Shown here: in pieces, positions 1 through 7,789 of the stretch | Layout: every line of letters begins with the position of its first letter | Numbering within the stretch: the first letter of the stretch is position 1 | Origin: Flavobacterium ustbae | GTDB taxonomy: Bacteria; Bacteroidota; Bacteroidia; Flavobacteriales; Flavobacteriaceae | DNA length: 64,000 nt | Assembly: GCF_003946915.1 (NCBI RefSeq) | Contig: NZ_RPOC01000001.1 | Span: 186,001 to 250,000 of the forward strand | Direction of reading: 5' to 3' | The notes under the pieces: model-generated | What the model was told of the DNA's origin: nothing | Database searches by the model: none | The model's input: the letters and a program-made list of their open reading frames with translations, nothing else | Position numbers and translations under genes: made by a program

Positions 1-1159
1 TCAAATCTGATTCTGTATAAGCAAAATCATCACTGGAAAGTTTTAATTCCTTAATTTTTTGAATCGTTTCTGGAGAAAAATAACCCTCAAATTTTGAAAA
101 ATATTTATCCTGACTTGTGTTGTTTCCTTCATCGTCCTCCATTGTTTTATACATTTCAACGAGTTTATCATTTTGGCCGCCAATATCATCGTGAGCTAAT
201 AATAATGCGTTTACGATCTTGTCAAAATGAGCTGTATGATAGGTTTCTTCAGATACGGCACTGTAAAACACCGGTTTGTATGTTTCAAATTCTGAATAAA
301 GTTCATTTGGAATATTTTTCAAATTATTTATAAAGTGCAGGAGATAATAATGATCACTTTCTACATCATCGCTTTGCAGACTAGTGTTTATTAATTTTCT
401 AACACCAAAAAATTCATTTTCATCTTCTGTTCCTCCCCAATCCTTAATTAGAGAATTCCATGAATCATAAAGTAAAGTTGCCGTTTGACCGCCTTCATCA
501 TCCGTTTCTTCGCTCTGTTGATAATCTTGATAAACTTCTTCTTGATTTACTGTATTTCCAGATTTAGTCAGCGTATATATCTGTGAGTTTTGTATAAATA
601 GAACCATAAAAATAAATTCAAAAAAAACCGAAGCTGTCATAATTATGAAACTAAATATCAAGACAACCACAGCAAATGATTTATTGGTTTTCCAATAAAT
701 GCCAGTTGCTAATAAAAAAGAGGCCACAACCAAACTGATTATAATAACAAGCAGTGATCTAGAAAGAATTATTGCATAAAAATGAACCGGCTGATCAATA
801 ATTAAAGGCTCTTTTTGAAAAACCAATATTGAAAACCCACCTATAATCAGCAATAAAAAAACGTTGCAATAGAAGGCAAATTTCCAAAAGTTCTCTTTAC
901 GTTTTCTTTTTACAATTTCGGCTTCATCTTCTGGAGCACCAGGAGGTTTTGGAAACAAAGTAAAAAGCGACGCGATGCAGCAGACAGCAAAAAAAATGAA
1001 TGGCAGCCATTCGCCATAATTAAATTCGTAAGGATGAAGCTGTCTAATTTTCAGTACTTTTTGCTCTCTGAAATTGGAAACAATCAAAAGGCCAAGTAAA
1101 AGAAGGGGAATAAATTGTAGTATTAGGGTGTTTTTAAAAAATCTGGTTTTACGATCCAT
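1..1159 (-). CDS. multi-pass membrane protein, C-terminus outside window
   Basis: The frame is open from an ATG at 1159 (reading MDRKTRFFKN) to the left edge, about 386 codons without a stop. The first 200 residues hold about four hydrophobic segments: one just after the start, one near residue 50, and two more between residues 100 and 190. A short cytoplasmic-looking charged stretch (PPGAPEDEAEIVKRKRKE) separates the first two pairs. The remainder is acidic, soluble and probably helical, with several Asp/Glu-rich patches. I do not recognise the family. The gene reads toward the left edge and has its own upstream gap, behind the terminator of the small gene at 1415-1540. The reading frame is certain, the function is not. 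Confidence 0.75.
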   Translation of the reverse strand, partial: MDRKTRFFKNTLILQFIPLLLLGLLIVSNFREQKVLKIRQLHPYEFNYGEWLPFIFFAVCCIASLFTLFPKPPGAPEDEAEIVKRKRKENFWKFAFYCNVFLLLIIGGFSILVFQKEPLIIDQPVHFYAIILSRSLLVIIISLVVASFLLATGIYWKTNKSFAVVVLIFSFIIMTASVFFEFIFMVLFIQNSQIYTLTKSGNTVNQEEVYQDYQQSEETDDEGGQTATLLYDSWNSLIKDWGGTEDENEFFGVRKLINTSLQSDDVESDHYYLLHFINNLKNIPNELYSEFETYKPVFYSAVSEETYHTAHFDKIVNALLLAHDDIGGQNDKLVEMYKTMEDDEGNNTSQDKYFSKFEGYFSPETIQKIKELKLSSDDFAYTESDL

Positions 1160-1317
1160 ATTAAACTTTTGATACAGGAATTTGCCCAAAACTATTAAAA
1201 AAAAATTAACATTTTGGCTTCTAAAGTAAATAATTTGCGTCAAGAGAAGATTATATTTTAACCTGAAAAATATTGCTAAAAAACAAAGGTTGATTTTCAA
1301 TATTTTATTTAAAAAAA

Positions 1318-1346
1318 CTATGTCAAGGTCTAAAACTTTGACATAG
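1318..1346 (-). terminator. intrinsic terminator of the small gene at 1415-1540
   Basis: CTATGTCAA pairs with TTGACATAG around a short loop. Read on the minus strand, the stem is followed by seven T. It lies about 70 nt past the stop codon of the 41-residue peptide gene, so it implies a real minus-strand transcript there. Confidence 0.7.
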
Positions 1347-1414
1347 GTCACGTGCAAAAATCAAGCACTTAAAAGAATTTTCTAATTTCAAATTGACCAA
1401 TTATCTAATTAACC

Positions 1415-1540
1415 TTAATCCTTCTTATGCTGTTCAGTATAATTTTGATTTCCTTTTATTCTAGTATCTTCTGTATGCATTCCGTTTGCCATTCCGAGCA
1501 TGAATGCAGTTATTATTAAAGTAATCTTCGTTTTATCCAT
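1415..1540 (-). CDS. small hydrophobic-start peptide, 41 aa
   Basis: This is a 41-codon frame starting MDKTKITLIITAFMLGMANG. It has one hydrophobic segment, which could be a signal peptide or a single membrane helix, then a polar tail rich in Lys, Gln and Asn. Two features support it as a real gene: a terminator about 70 nt downstream (1318-1346), and a strong 8-bp stem (CGCTTAGA/TCTAAGCG, 1550-1569) ending 9 nt before the ATG. No homologue is recognised. It could instead be a regulatory RNA that happens to contain a short frame. Confidence 0.4.
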   Translation of the reverse strand: MDKTKITLIITAFMLGMANGMHTEDTRIKGNQNYTEQHKKD

Positions 1541-2072
1541 TGAAGTGGTCGCTTAGATTGTTCTAAGCGTGTTTTATTTTGTTTATACATTTGAAAATGA
1601 TAAATGATTAGACATTATTTTATCATCTTATGCTTTGAGAAAGCATAAGAGCTCAGAAAAAAATTCTTAAGCCGTGTATAAACTTTTATTGAAGTTTGCT
1701 GAATGGATTATTTCATTTACAAAAACAGCTTGTTTTATAGATGAATTTATTTTTTGATGGAGAGATTCGCAAAATTTAAAAACCATTTTGATTTGAAGCG
1801 TCAAAACTTCTTTTAAACTTTTGTAGATTATAAATATCGAAAATGAAGATTTTCCGATTGATTTTGAAAAACCAAATTTATACAACCGTAAGTTTTGAAA
1901 ATCTAATCCACTATTTAAAACAACTCGAGAAGATTGATAATATTCAGGAGAATTAGATCGCTGATTTAAAGTACCTCGCCCGCAATCACAACTAAAGCGA
2001 GAAAGAGAGAGATTAGGTATTTTAAATGGTTTTTCAATTTATTTTAGTTGATTATTGTTCAAATATATGCAT
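1541..2072 (-). other. gap of 532 bp with stem-loops and a start-less open frame
   Basis: Besides the hairpin at 1550-1569, a second strong stem-loop lies at 1627-1649 (CTTATGCTTT-GAG-AAAGCATAAG). On the minus strand one frame is open from about 2036 to 1667, roughly 120 codons, but it has no ATG. The only initiator-like codon is a TTG at 1885. Its translation contains a peptide SRFSCDCGRGTLNQRSN and, later, KFGFSKSIGKSSFS, and matches no family I know. It may be a degraded gene, a conserved non-coding transcript ending at 1627, or chance. I see no tmRNA or RNase P signature in it. Confidence 0.3.
1550..1569 (-). promoter_or_regulatory. hairpin in the leader of the small peptide gene
   Basis: This is a perfect inverted repeat, CGCTTAGA-TTGT-TCTAAGCG, ending 9 nt upstream of the ATG at 1540, so it covers or abuts the ribosome-binding region. 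A stem here could control translation. There is no T run after it in either direction, so it is not an obvious terminator. Confidence 0.45.
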
Positions 2073-2510
2073 TTACCTGGAAATCGTAAACTTATTATGA
2101 CTCAAAGTAAAACCTAGATTTTCATAAATCAAAACGTTTTCTACTCGCTTTTTGTTTGTCGTTACTTCGATACTTTTAAGATTATTTTGTTCTGAACGTT
2201 TCAGAATTTCATCAACTAATTTTCTTCCAACGCCTTTTCCACGATGGTTTTTATCGATAAAAAACTCCTGAATTTCGCCGACTAATCCGCAGTGATGCAG
2301 TAAATTTTGAATGTGAAATGTGATAAAACCTAAGCTTTCGTTTTCGCTTTCAGCAATTAGATAAAGATGATTTGGATTTGAAATATTTTCAACGAATATT
2401 CCTTTGAAAATTTCAAAATCAAAAACTTCATTTTCGAGTTCGCATATTGATTTATAGACGAAATTTAGGTCTATAGTTTGGATTTTTCTGATGTTGATTT
2501 TTGAGTTCAT
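2073..2510 (-). CDS. GNAT family N-acetyltransferase
   Basis: This 145-residue protein is a single GNAT fold. The acetyl-CoA pyrophosphate-binding loop is the RGKGVGRKLV segment near residue 90, preceded by the usual strand (EIQEFFIDKNH) and followed by NVLIYENLGF, the conserved tail segment with its Tyr. The length is typical for a one-domain small-molecule acetyltransferase, and the overall layout resembles the PhnO/aminoglycoside-type subgroup, but the substrate cannot be read from the sequence. It starts 4 nt after the stop of the NTF2-like gene on the same strand, so the two form an operon. Confidence 0.88.
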   Translation of the reverse strand: MNSKINIRKIQTIDLNFVYKSICELENEVFDFEIFKGIFVENISNPNHLYLIAESENESLGFITFHIQNLLHHCGLVGEIQEFFIDKNHRGKGVGRKLVDEILKRSEQNNLKSIEVTTNKKRVENVLIYENLGFTLSHNKFTISR

Positions 2511-2514
2511 AACT

Positions 2515-2892
2515 CTAACTAATATCCGTCAGCTTTACAATCTTATTGTCTAAAAATTCAAAAACCGATTTTCCTTTTAAATTGAGTTCTTGACCCGCTT
2601 TCAGTCCGTTTGGAAAATCCATTGCCAGAACTGCATAATAATCGATCTCAATTGTTACAGCATTTGAATCGTGAGTGAATGACTGAATGGTTTGTTTTCT
2701 TACTGAAAAATAATCCTTGGCTTTTTCGGCTTGGGCTTTAAAATCTTCTATTCCATTTAAAGACATATTGATTTCGCCATTTTGAACATTCTCAAAAATG
2801 ATCGATTCGTTAAAATCGGCAATCATTTTATTGACATCAAATTGATTATAAGCTTCTATATAGTTTTGGATTGTTTTCACTTTTTCTGTCAT
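2515..2892 (-). CDS. NTF2-like / SnoaL-type small protein
   Basis: This 125-residue protein opens with a helix (IQNYIEAYNQFDVNKMIADF) and continues with alternating strands that end in a hydrophobic core strand (SVFEFLDNKIVKLTDIS). This is the cone-shaped NTF2/SnoaL fold. Such proteins bind or isomerise small molecules, or act as ligand-binding accessories. It has no signal peptide, so it should be cytoplasmic. It is the first gene of a pair with the acetyltransferase 4 nt downstream, so they may act on related substrates, though nothing indicates which. Confidence 0.75.
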   Translation of the reverse strand: MTEKVKTIQNYIEAYNQFDVNKMIADFNESIIFENVQNGEINMSLNGIEDFKAQAEKAKDYFSVRKQTIQSFTHDSNAVTIEIDYYAVLAMDFPNGLKAGQELNLKGKSVFEFLDNKIVKLTDIS

Positions 2893-3049
2893 ATAATTTT
2901 CTATTAAAAGATTGCTACATCAAGATTACACAATTCTAATTTCAAAACCAAACTCAAAGAGTCAGAAAAATTGTATTTTTACAGAATTGAAATGTTTTAG
3001 AAAATGTATCGTACAAGGAAAAACTTGTGTTGTATCGAAACTAAAAATT

Positions 3050-3892
3050 TTAATGAAACAATTTATCGATTAAATAAGTAAGTAAATCCCTGCGAGGCTT
3101 TTTGTCTTTAAATGTCATTTGTTGTTCTCTTTCAATTTCTTTATTACGCTGAGCAAATTCCTCCCTTTTAATTTGATCTAATCTTTTTATTTCAAGTTCT
3201 CTATTTTGTTGATCAATTTTATCTTCTTTACTTTTTTCCTCAGCTTTAATTCTGTTCTCCCATTGAATGTTTTGATGATAAATCATAATGTGTCTATCGA
3301 TTTCATTCAAAAACCATTCAGCAAAAGAAAGACGAGGTTTATTTTTCTTTAAATCATATTCCGGATAGACTTCACTGTAAGAAGAAAAGTTATCTGTCCA
3401 AATATTTCCATATTCACTCCCATTAACAACAATAAATGAGCTTGTGCCACATCCATAACCTGCTATATGAATTTGTCCATTTGAGTATCCTTTGTCAAAA
3501 ATCTGGTCATCCACATCATAAATTATTTTATAAGGATATGAATCTTTACGTTCAGTACTACTAAAAACTACCTTATCAGTTAATTCAAAAGGAAGTGAAG
3601 GATTAAATTCATTTTCCTCATAAAAGAAATCTTTGAAATCAATTTCTTCAATTATATTAAAACCCCATTTGTTTTTATTTACAATACCATTTGCCACATT
3701 CAACAAAAAATATCGATAGTCTTCTGGTATTGTTACTTTAAATTTATTCTCAAATCCCTTTAAATCTTCTTCTAATACAACAGGTAAAAACAAATACTCT
3801 TGCTCTAAAATTTTTCTAGCATTTTCAATCGAATCTAACATTTTACAATGTAAATTATCCATAAAATCCATTTTGTGAAATTTAATAATCAT
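3050..3892 (-). CDS. SMI1/KNR4 (SUKH) domain protein with charged coiled-coil tail
   Basis: Residues about 35-205 carry a SUKH domain: the entry helix with LKGFENKFKVTIPEDYRYFL, the G-rich strand pair around GYGCGTSSFIVVNG, and a final helix at FAEWFLNEID. SUKH proteins are commonly immunity proteins against contact-dependent or polymorphic toxins. No toxin gene lies beside this one. The last 75 residues are unusual, a Lys/Glu/Arg-rich segment (EEKSKEDKIDQQNREL) likely to form a coiled coil. The ATG at 3892 gives MIIKFHKMDF. Internal Met codons at residues 8 and 11 are also possible starts because the domain begins later. Confidence 0.75.
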   Translation of the reverse strand: MIIKFHKMDFMDNLHCKMLDSIENARKILEQEYLFLPVVLEEDLKGFENKFKVTIPEDYRYFLLNVANGIVNKNKWGFNIIEEIDFKDFFYEENEFNPSLPFELTDKVVFSSTERKDSYPYKIIYDVDDQIFDKGYSNGQIHIAGYGCGTSSFIVVNGSEYGNIWTDNFSSYSEVYPEYDLKKNKPRLSFAEWFLNEIDRHIMIYHQNIQWENRIKAEEKSKEDKIDQQNRELEIKRLDQIKREEFAQRNKEIEREQQMTFKDKKPRRDLLTYLIDKLFH

Positions 3893-4321
3893 TTCTAATA
3901 TTTTGGCAATTTACAAAATACAATAATTGAAAAACTAAATTTGGAATCAACAGCAAAACTTTCTATAAATCTCAATTTCTACATAATCTTTGTCATTTCG
4001 ACTGAAAGGAAACACGAGCGATAGCGAATAGGCGAAGCCAATCGCACTAGGCGCTCCGCAGAGATTGGCGATTTACATTGAGGAGTTACTTGCGGAGATC
4101 TCTCCTTCGTCGAGATGACAATATTGAGAAAAAACTTTGCGTCTTAGCGACTTTGCGAGCAAAATAATCCTCGCGTACTTTGCGAAAAACTCAGCGCCCC
4201 TTTGCGGTTAAATAAAACGAATCTAAATCCTCAACAAATAAGAAAACTTTAATAAATCAATTTTCCGCTATATATTTAAAAAACGTAATTTTGAAAATCG
4301 AAGTTCAAAAACGAAATAATT
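3893..4321. repeat. intergenic repeat block: 130-bp inverted-repeat element plus TTTGCG-word tract
   Basis: 3991-4120 is bounded by near-complementary ends (TGTCATTTCGACTGAAAGGA and TCTCCTTCGTCGAGATGACA) and contains a nested inverted repeat (GCCAATC near 4036, GATTGGC near 4059). It could fold into one long hairpin and looks like a miniature mobile or REP-like element. 4133-4208 is a tract of repeated words (ACTTTGCG, CTTAGCGA, CCTTTGCGG) of a type found again near 35385-35410 and 56250-56395. No coding frame is present. A -7-like box TAATTTTG at 4286-4293 precedes pepP. Confidence 0.6.
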
Positions 4322-5614
4322 ATGAAATATCATCAAATAAACAGCGGTCTTTTTGTAAAAAACCGTAGAAAGTTCATGGCAGAAATGAAACCTAATTCGG
4401 TTGCCGTGTTCAACTCTAATGACATTTACCCAATTAGTGCAGACAGTACTTTGCCGTTTGCACAGCACAGAGATATATTTTATCTGAGCGGTGTAGATCA
4501 GGAAGAAAGTGTTTTGCTTTTGTTTCCAGATGCGCCTTACGAAAGCCAGAGAGAAATTCTTTTCTTAAGAGAAACAAACGATCATATTGCGGTTTGGGAA
4601 GGTGAAAAACTGACGAAAGAACGCGCTTTTCAAGTTTCTGGAATTAGAACGGTTTATTGGTTACAGGATTTTCATAAAGTTTTGAACGAAATGATGACGT
4701 ATGCCGATACGATGTACATCAATACCAACGAACATTACCGCGCATCTGTTGAAGTTGAAACCCGTGAAGCTCGTTTTGTAAAATGGTGGAAAGAACGTTA
4801 TCCAGCGCATAATGTAGCGAAAAGCAATCCGATTCTACAAAGAATTCGTTCTGTAAAAGAAAGTGAAGAAATCGATTTGATTCAGCATGCTTGTGATATT
4901 ACAGAAAAAGGTTTCCGCAGATTATTAGGATTCGTAAAACCAAACGTTACAGAATATGAAGTTGAAGCAGAACTGGCTCACGAATTTATCCGTAACCGTT
5001 CTAAAGGTTTTGCTTACACACCAATTATCGCTTCTGGAAACAATGCAAATGTTTTACATTATATCGAAAACAATCAGCAATGTAAAGATGGCGATTTATT
5101 ATTATTGGATGTTGCTGCCGAATATGCTAACTATTCTAGCGATATGACAAGAACAATTCCTGTTTCTGGACGTTTTACAGACCGTCAGAAAGCAGTTTAT
5201 AATGCCGTTTTAAGAGTTAAAAACGAAGCAACAAAAATGCTTACGCCTGGAATTTTATGGAAACAATATCATGTTGAAGTAGGTAAAATTATGACTTCTG
5301 AATTGCTAGGTTTAGGTTTATTGGACAAAGCCGACGTTCAGAACGAAAACCCAGAATGGCCAGCTTACAAAAAATATTTCATGCATGGAACTTCTCACCA
5401 CATGGGACTGGACACGCACGATTACGGATTACTTCACGAGCCAATGAAAGCGAATATGGTTTTCACGGTTGAACCAGGAATATATATTCCGAACGAAAAA
5501 TTCGGAATTCGTTTAGAAGATAATGTTGTCGTTCAGGAAAAAGGAGAGCCTTTCAACTTAATGAGAAACATTCCAGTTGAAGCTGATGAGATCGAGACTT
5601 TGATGAATGAATAA
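4322..5614 (+). CDS. pepP: Xaa-Pro aminopeptidase, M24B family
   Basis: This cytoplasmic metallopeptidase removes an N-terminal residue in front of proline. The 430 residues match family length. The N-terminal creatinase-like domain (about 1-175) is followed by the pita-bread catalytic domain. The two-metal site is complete: D263 and D274 in LLDVAAEYANYSSD, H359 or H360 in HGTSHHMG, E384 in TVEPG and E399 in RLEDN. The ATG at 4322 gives MKYHQINSGLF, the usual start of this family. The gene stands alone, with a shared bidirectional hairpin terminator between it and the ferritin gene downstream. Confidence 0.95.
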   Translation: MKYHQINSGLFVKNRRKFMAEMKPNSVAVFNSNDIYPISADSTLPFAQHRDIFYLSGVDQEESVLLLFPDAPYESQREILFLRETNDHIAVWEGEKLTKERAFQVSGIRTVYWLQDFHKVLNEMMTYADTMYINTNEHYRASVEVETREARFVKWWKERYPAHNVAKSNPILQRIRSVKESEEIDLIQHACDITEKGFRRLLGFVKPNVTEYEVEAELAHEFIRNRSKGFAYTPIIASGNNANVLHYIENNQQCKDGDLLLLDVAAEYANYSSDMTRTIPVSGRFTDRQKAVYNAVLRVKNEATKMLTPGILWKQYHVEVGKIMTSELLGLGLLDKADVQNENPEWPAYKKYFMHGTSHHMGLDTHDYGLLHEPMKANMVFTVEPGIYIPNEKFGIRLEDNVVVQEKGEPFNLMRNIPVEADEIETLMNE

Positions 5615-5621
5615 ATAAAAG

Positions 5622-5650
5622 AAGCCCTTAATATTCAATATTAAGGGCTT
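5622..5650. terminator. bidirectional terminator between pepP and ferritin
   Basis: AAGCCCTTAATAT pairs with ATATTAAGGGCTT. The stem is followed by a T run on the plus strand and preceded by an A-rich stretch that becomes U-rich on the minus strand. The genes on either side converge on it. Confidence 0.85.
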
Positions 5651-5675
5651 TTTATTTTTATAAACTCGGTTTTAA

Positions 5676-6194
5676 TTATCCGATTTTTGCTATCTGCACA
5701 TCCAATTCGAATTTGCCAGTAGCTTCATTTTCGTTGATTAACTCAAAAAGCTCTAAAGCTCTTCTTGCATTTTTCTCTTCTTCTCTTTGCTCAGCTACGT
5801 ACCACATCATAAAATCTTCTGTAGCATAGTCGTTTTCAGCTCTACATTTTGCGATTACTTTATTGATTGCCTGAGTTACAGCAATTTCGTTTTGTAATGC
5901 AATTTCAAACACTTCTCTAAAAGAAGCAAATTCTTGTTGTACTTCCGGAACAGATGGCGTAACTGCAATCCCTCCCATGTCTGTAATGAATTTGAAAATT
6001 TTTAGAAAGTGCTCTCTTTCTTCTTCAGCTTGTTTGTACAAGTAAGATGCTGTATTGGCAAAACCGTTTCTATCCAACCATGCAGCCATAGCTAAATATT
6101 TGTTTGAAGCGTCGCTTTCTAATTTTGCCTGTAAGTTCAATATATTTTCTACACCTTCAGTTAATGAAGTTGTAGTTCTTAGTAAATCTTTCAT
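5676..6194 (-). CDS. ftnA: bacterial non-haem ferritin
   Basis: This iron-storage protein forms a 24-subunit shell and oxidises Fe(II). The 172 residues fit the family. The ferroxidase ligands are visible: E26 in KLESDASNKYL, E59 and H62 in AEEEREHF, the Glu of LQNEIAVTQAI near 107, and the EQREEEKNA segment near 134. The ATG at 6194 gives MKDLLRTTTSL. It is a single gene, convergent with pepP. The unknown gene at 6283-6639 lies 88 bp upstream on the same strand, but nothing shows that they are co-transcribed. Confidence 0.95.
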   Translation of the reverse strand: MKDLLRTTTSLTEGVENILNLQAKLESDASNKYLAMAAWLDRNGFANTASYLYKQAEEEREHFLKIFKFITDMGGIAVTPSVPEVQQEFASFREVFEIALQNEIAVTQAINKVIAKCRAENDYATEDFMMWYVAEQREEEKNARRALELFELINENEATGKFELDVQIAKIG

Positions 6195-6282
6195 AATTGT
6201 AAATTTTAATTATGTAAAATTACTAAAATTAGACAGAAGAACCCTAAGTGTCTGAAAATTTGGATTTAATCTAAGTAAGAAT

Positions 6283-6639
6283 CTAAATAAGCTCTACGTT
6301 TACAATATTGCAAAGCATAGAATGCAGATTTAGTGTAAACTTTGTCCCGTTTAATAACTCTCTTAATTGCACTATTTCGCAGATAGTAAGATTTCTGGAA
6401 AAATTTCTTTTGGTAGTTTCAATCAATTGTGCATCTGACTTATCAGACAAGTCATAAAGCATATCAAGAATATCAACGTTATTAACCTTTCGCTGAAATA
6501 GCAAAAAATCCTGAATTTTATAACTTGACACGGTATCAACAAAATTGATAATGATTTTATTGGTCAAATCACATTGGTAACTGTATCCTTTTTCGGTTTC
6601 AAATAAGACTTTGGTTGTCAAATCACTAACTAATGCCAT
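6283..6639 (-). CDS. hypothetical protein, 118 aa
   Basis: I do not recognise this family. The protein starts MALVSDLTTKVLFETEKGYS, with an alpha/beta pattern. The N-terminal half has strands, including a YQCDLTNKIIINF segment, and the C-terminal half is helical (ETTKRNFSRNLTICEIVQLREL). It has two Cys in the last third but no metal-binding pattern, no signal peptide and no membrane helix. It lies between ferritin and the divergent AIM24-family gene. Confidence 0.6.
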   Translation of the reverse strand: MALVSDLTTKVLFETEKGYSYQCDLTNKIIINFVDTVSSYKIQDFLLFQRKVNNVDILDMLYDLSDKSDAQLIETTKRNFSRNLTICEIVQLRELLNGTKFTLNLHSMLCNIVNVELI

Positions 6640-6816
6640 TCTGATAAATTATTAACGGTGCAAAAATATAGAATTAAATGGAATTAAACACATAATTAAG
6701 ACTAATTTAAAATAAGGGATACTGTTAATATTTTTAAACTATTATAAGAACCATAGAAATTGTAACATTTTAAAGCGGCATTCGACTAATTTTAAAAACA
6801 AATAACTTAAGAAATT

Positions 6817-7620
6817 ATGCAATCACACGAAATAGATTATCAGATTTTTGGAGAAGAAATGCAATATGTCGAAATAGAACTCGATCCACAGGAAATTGTA
6901 ATCGCCGAAGCGGGGAGTTTTATGATGATGGAAAACAACATCCAGATGGAAACCATTTTTGGCGACGGTTCTCAACAACAAGGATCAGGTTTGTTTGGTA
7001 AACTTTTAAACGCAGGAAAAAGAGTTCTTACTGGCGAAAGCTTATTTATGACAGCATTTTTAAATCAGGGCAATAGCAAAAGTAAAGTCTCATTTGCCTC
7101 GCCATATCCTGGAAAAATCCTCCCGATTGATTTGACAGAATTTCAAGGGAAATTTATTTGCCAAAAAAGTTCTTTTTTATGCGCTGCCAAAGGCGTTTCT
7201 GTTGGAATAGAATTTTCGCAGAAACTAGGTCGCGGTTTATTTGGCGGCGAAGGTTTTATTATGCAAAAAATCGAAGGAGACGGTATGGCGTTTGTTCATT
7301 CTGGAGGTACGATGGCTAAAAAACAATTAGCTCATGGCGAAGTATTAAAAGTAGATACGGGGTGTATTATAGGTTTTACTAAAGATGTTGATTACGATAT
7401 TGAATTTATTGGCGGAATCAAGAATTCTATTTTTGGTGGCGAAGGGTTATTTTATGCCACTTTAAAAGGTCCAGGAACGGTATACATTCAGTCGTTACCA
7501 TTCTCAAGATTGGCTGATCGTATTATTGCATCGGCACCACGATCTGGAGGAAATAGCCGTGACGAAGGAAGCCTTCTCGGCGGATTAGGAAATCTTCTAG
7601 ATGGCGATAATCGTTTTTAA
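6817..7620 (+). CDS. AIM24 / TIGR00266 family protein
   Basis: The 267-residue protein is a Gly-rich beta structure with repeated short motifs: EIVIAEAGSFMMME near residue 28, GEGFIMQKIEGDG near 146, and FGGEGLFYATLKGPG near 208. This pattern is diagnostic of the AIM24 (TIGR00266) family, a double beta-helix fold found across bacteria and in mitochondria. Its biochemical role is unknown, and bacterial copies have been connected only loosely with membrane or stress functions. There is no signal peptide. The gene is monocistronic, with a terminator at 7630-7656. Confidence 0.85.
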   Translation: MQSHEIDYQIFGEEMQYVEIELDPQEIVIAEAGSFMMMENNIQMETIFGDGSQQQGSGLFGKLLNAGKRVLTGESLFMTAFLNQGNSKSKVSFASPYPGKILPIDLTEFQGKFICQKSSFLCAAKGVSVGIEFSQKLGRGLFGGEGFIMQKIEGDGMAFVHSGGTMAKKQLAHGEVLKVDTGCIIGFTKDVDYDIEFIGGIKNSIFGGEGLFYATLKGPGTVYIQSLPFSRLADRIIASAPRSGGNSRDEGSLLGGLGNLLDGDNRF

Positions 7621-7629
7621 TTTTATTGA

Positions 7630-7656
7630 ATGGCTTTCAGAAATGGAAGCCGTTTT
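7630..7656 (+). terminator. terminator after the AIM24-family gene
   Basis: GGCTTTC pairs with GGAAGCC across a short loop, followed by a run of eight T about 15-35 nt past the stop codon. Confidence 0.75.
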
Positions 7657-7660
7657 TTTT

Positions 7661-7747
7661 AAACCATATAAGAAATATAAGTTCATTTAAAATTAACTCG
7701 ATTAATTTTTTTTTGACTGAAATAAACTTATATCACTTATATGGTTT
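7661..7747. repeat. long inverted repeat, 27-bp arms
   Basis: The left arm begins AAACCATATAAG and the right arm ends CTTATATGGTTT. The arms are complementary over 27 bp with three mismatches and are separated by about 33 bp that contain a T9 run. The repeat sits just upstream of the -7 box of the hydrolase gene, so it could be an operator, or a miniature inverted-repeat element. Confidence 0.65.
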
Positions 7748-7757
7748 AATCAATTAT

Positions 7758-7765
7758 TACCTTTG
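7758..7765 (+). promoter_or_regulatory. -7 promoter box TACCTTTG for the hydrolase gene
   Basis: This is an exact match to the Bacteroidota -7 consensus TAnnTTTG, 24 nt before the TTG start codon at 7790. The large inverted repeat at 7661-7747 ends directly upstream of it. Confidence 0.6.
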
Positions 7766-7789
7766 TGTTTTACCTTTTAAAACATTATT

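Noticed and set aside
1627..2045. tmRNA or RNase P RNA in the 2-kb gap
   Set aside because: None of the conserved ends or core words of these RNAs are visible on either strand.
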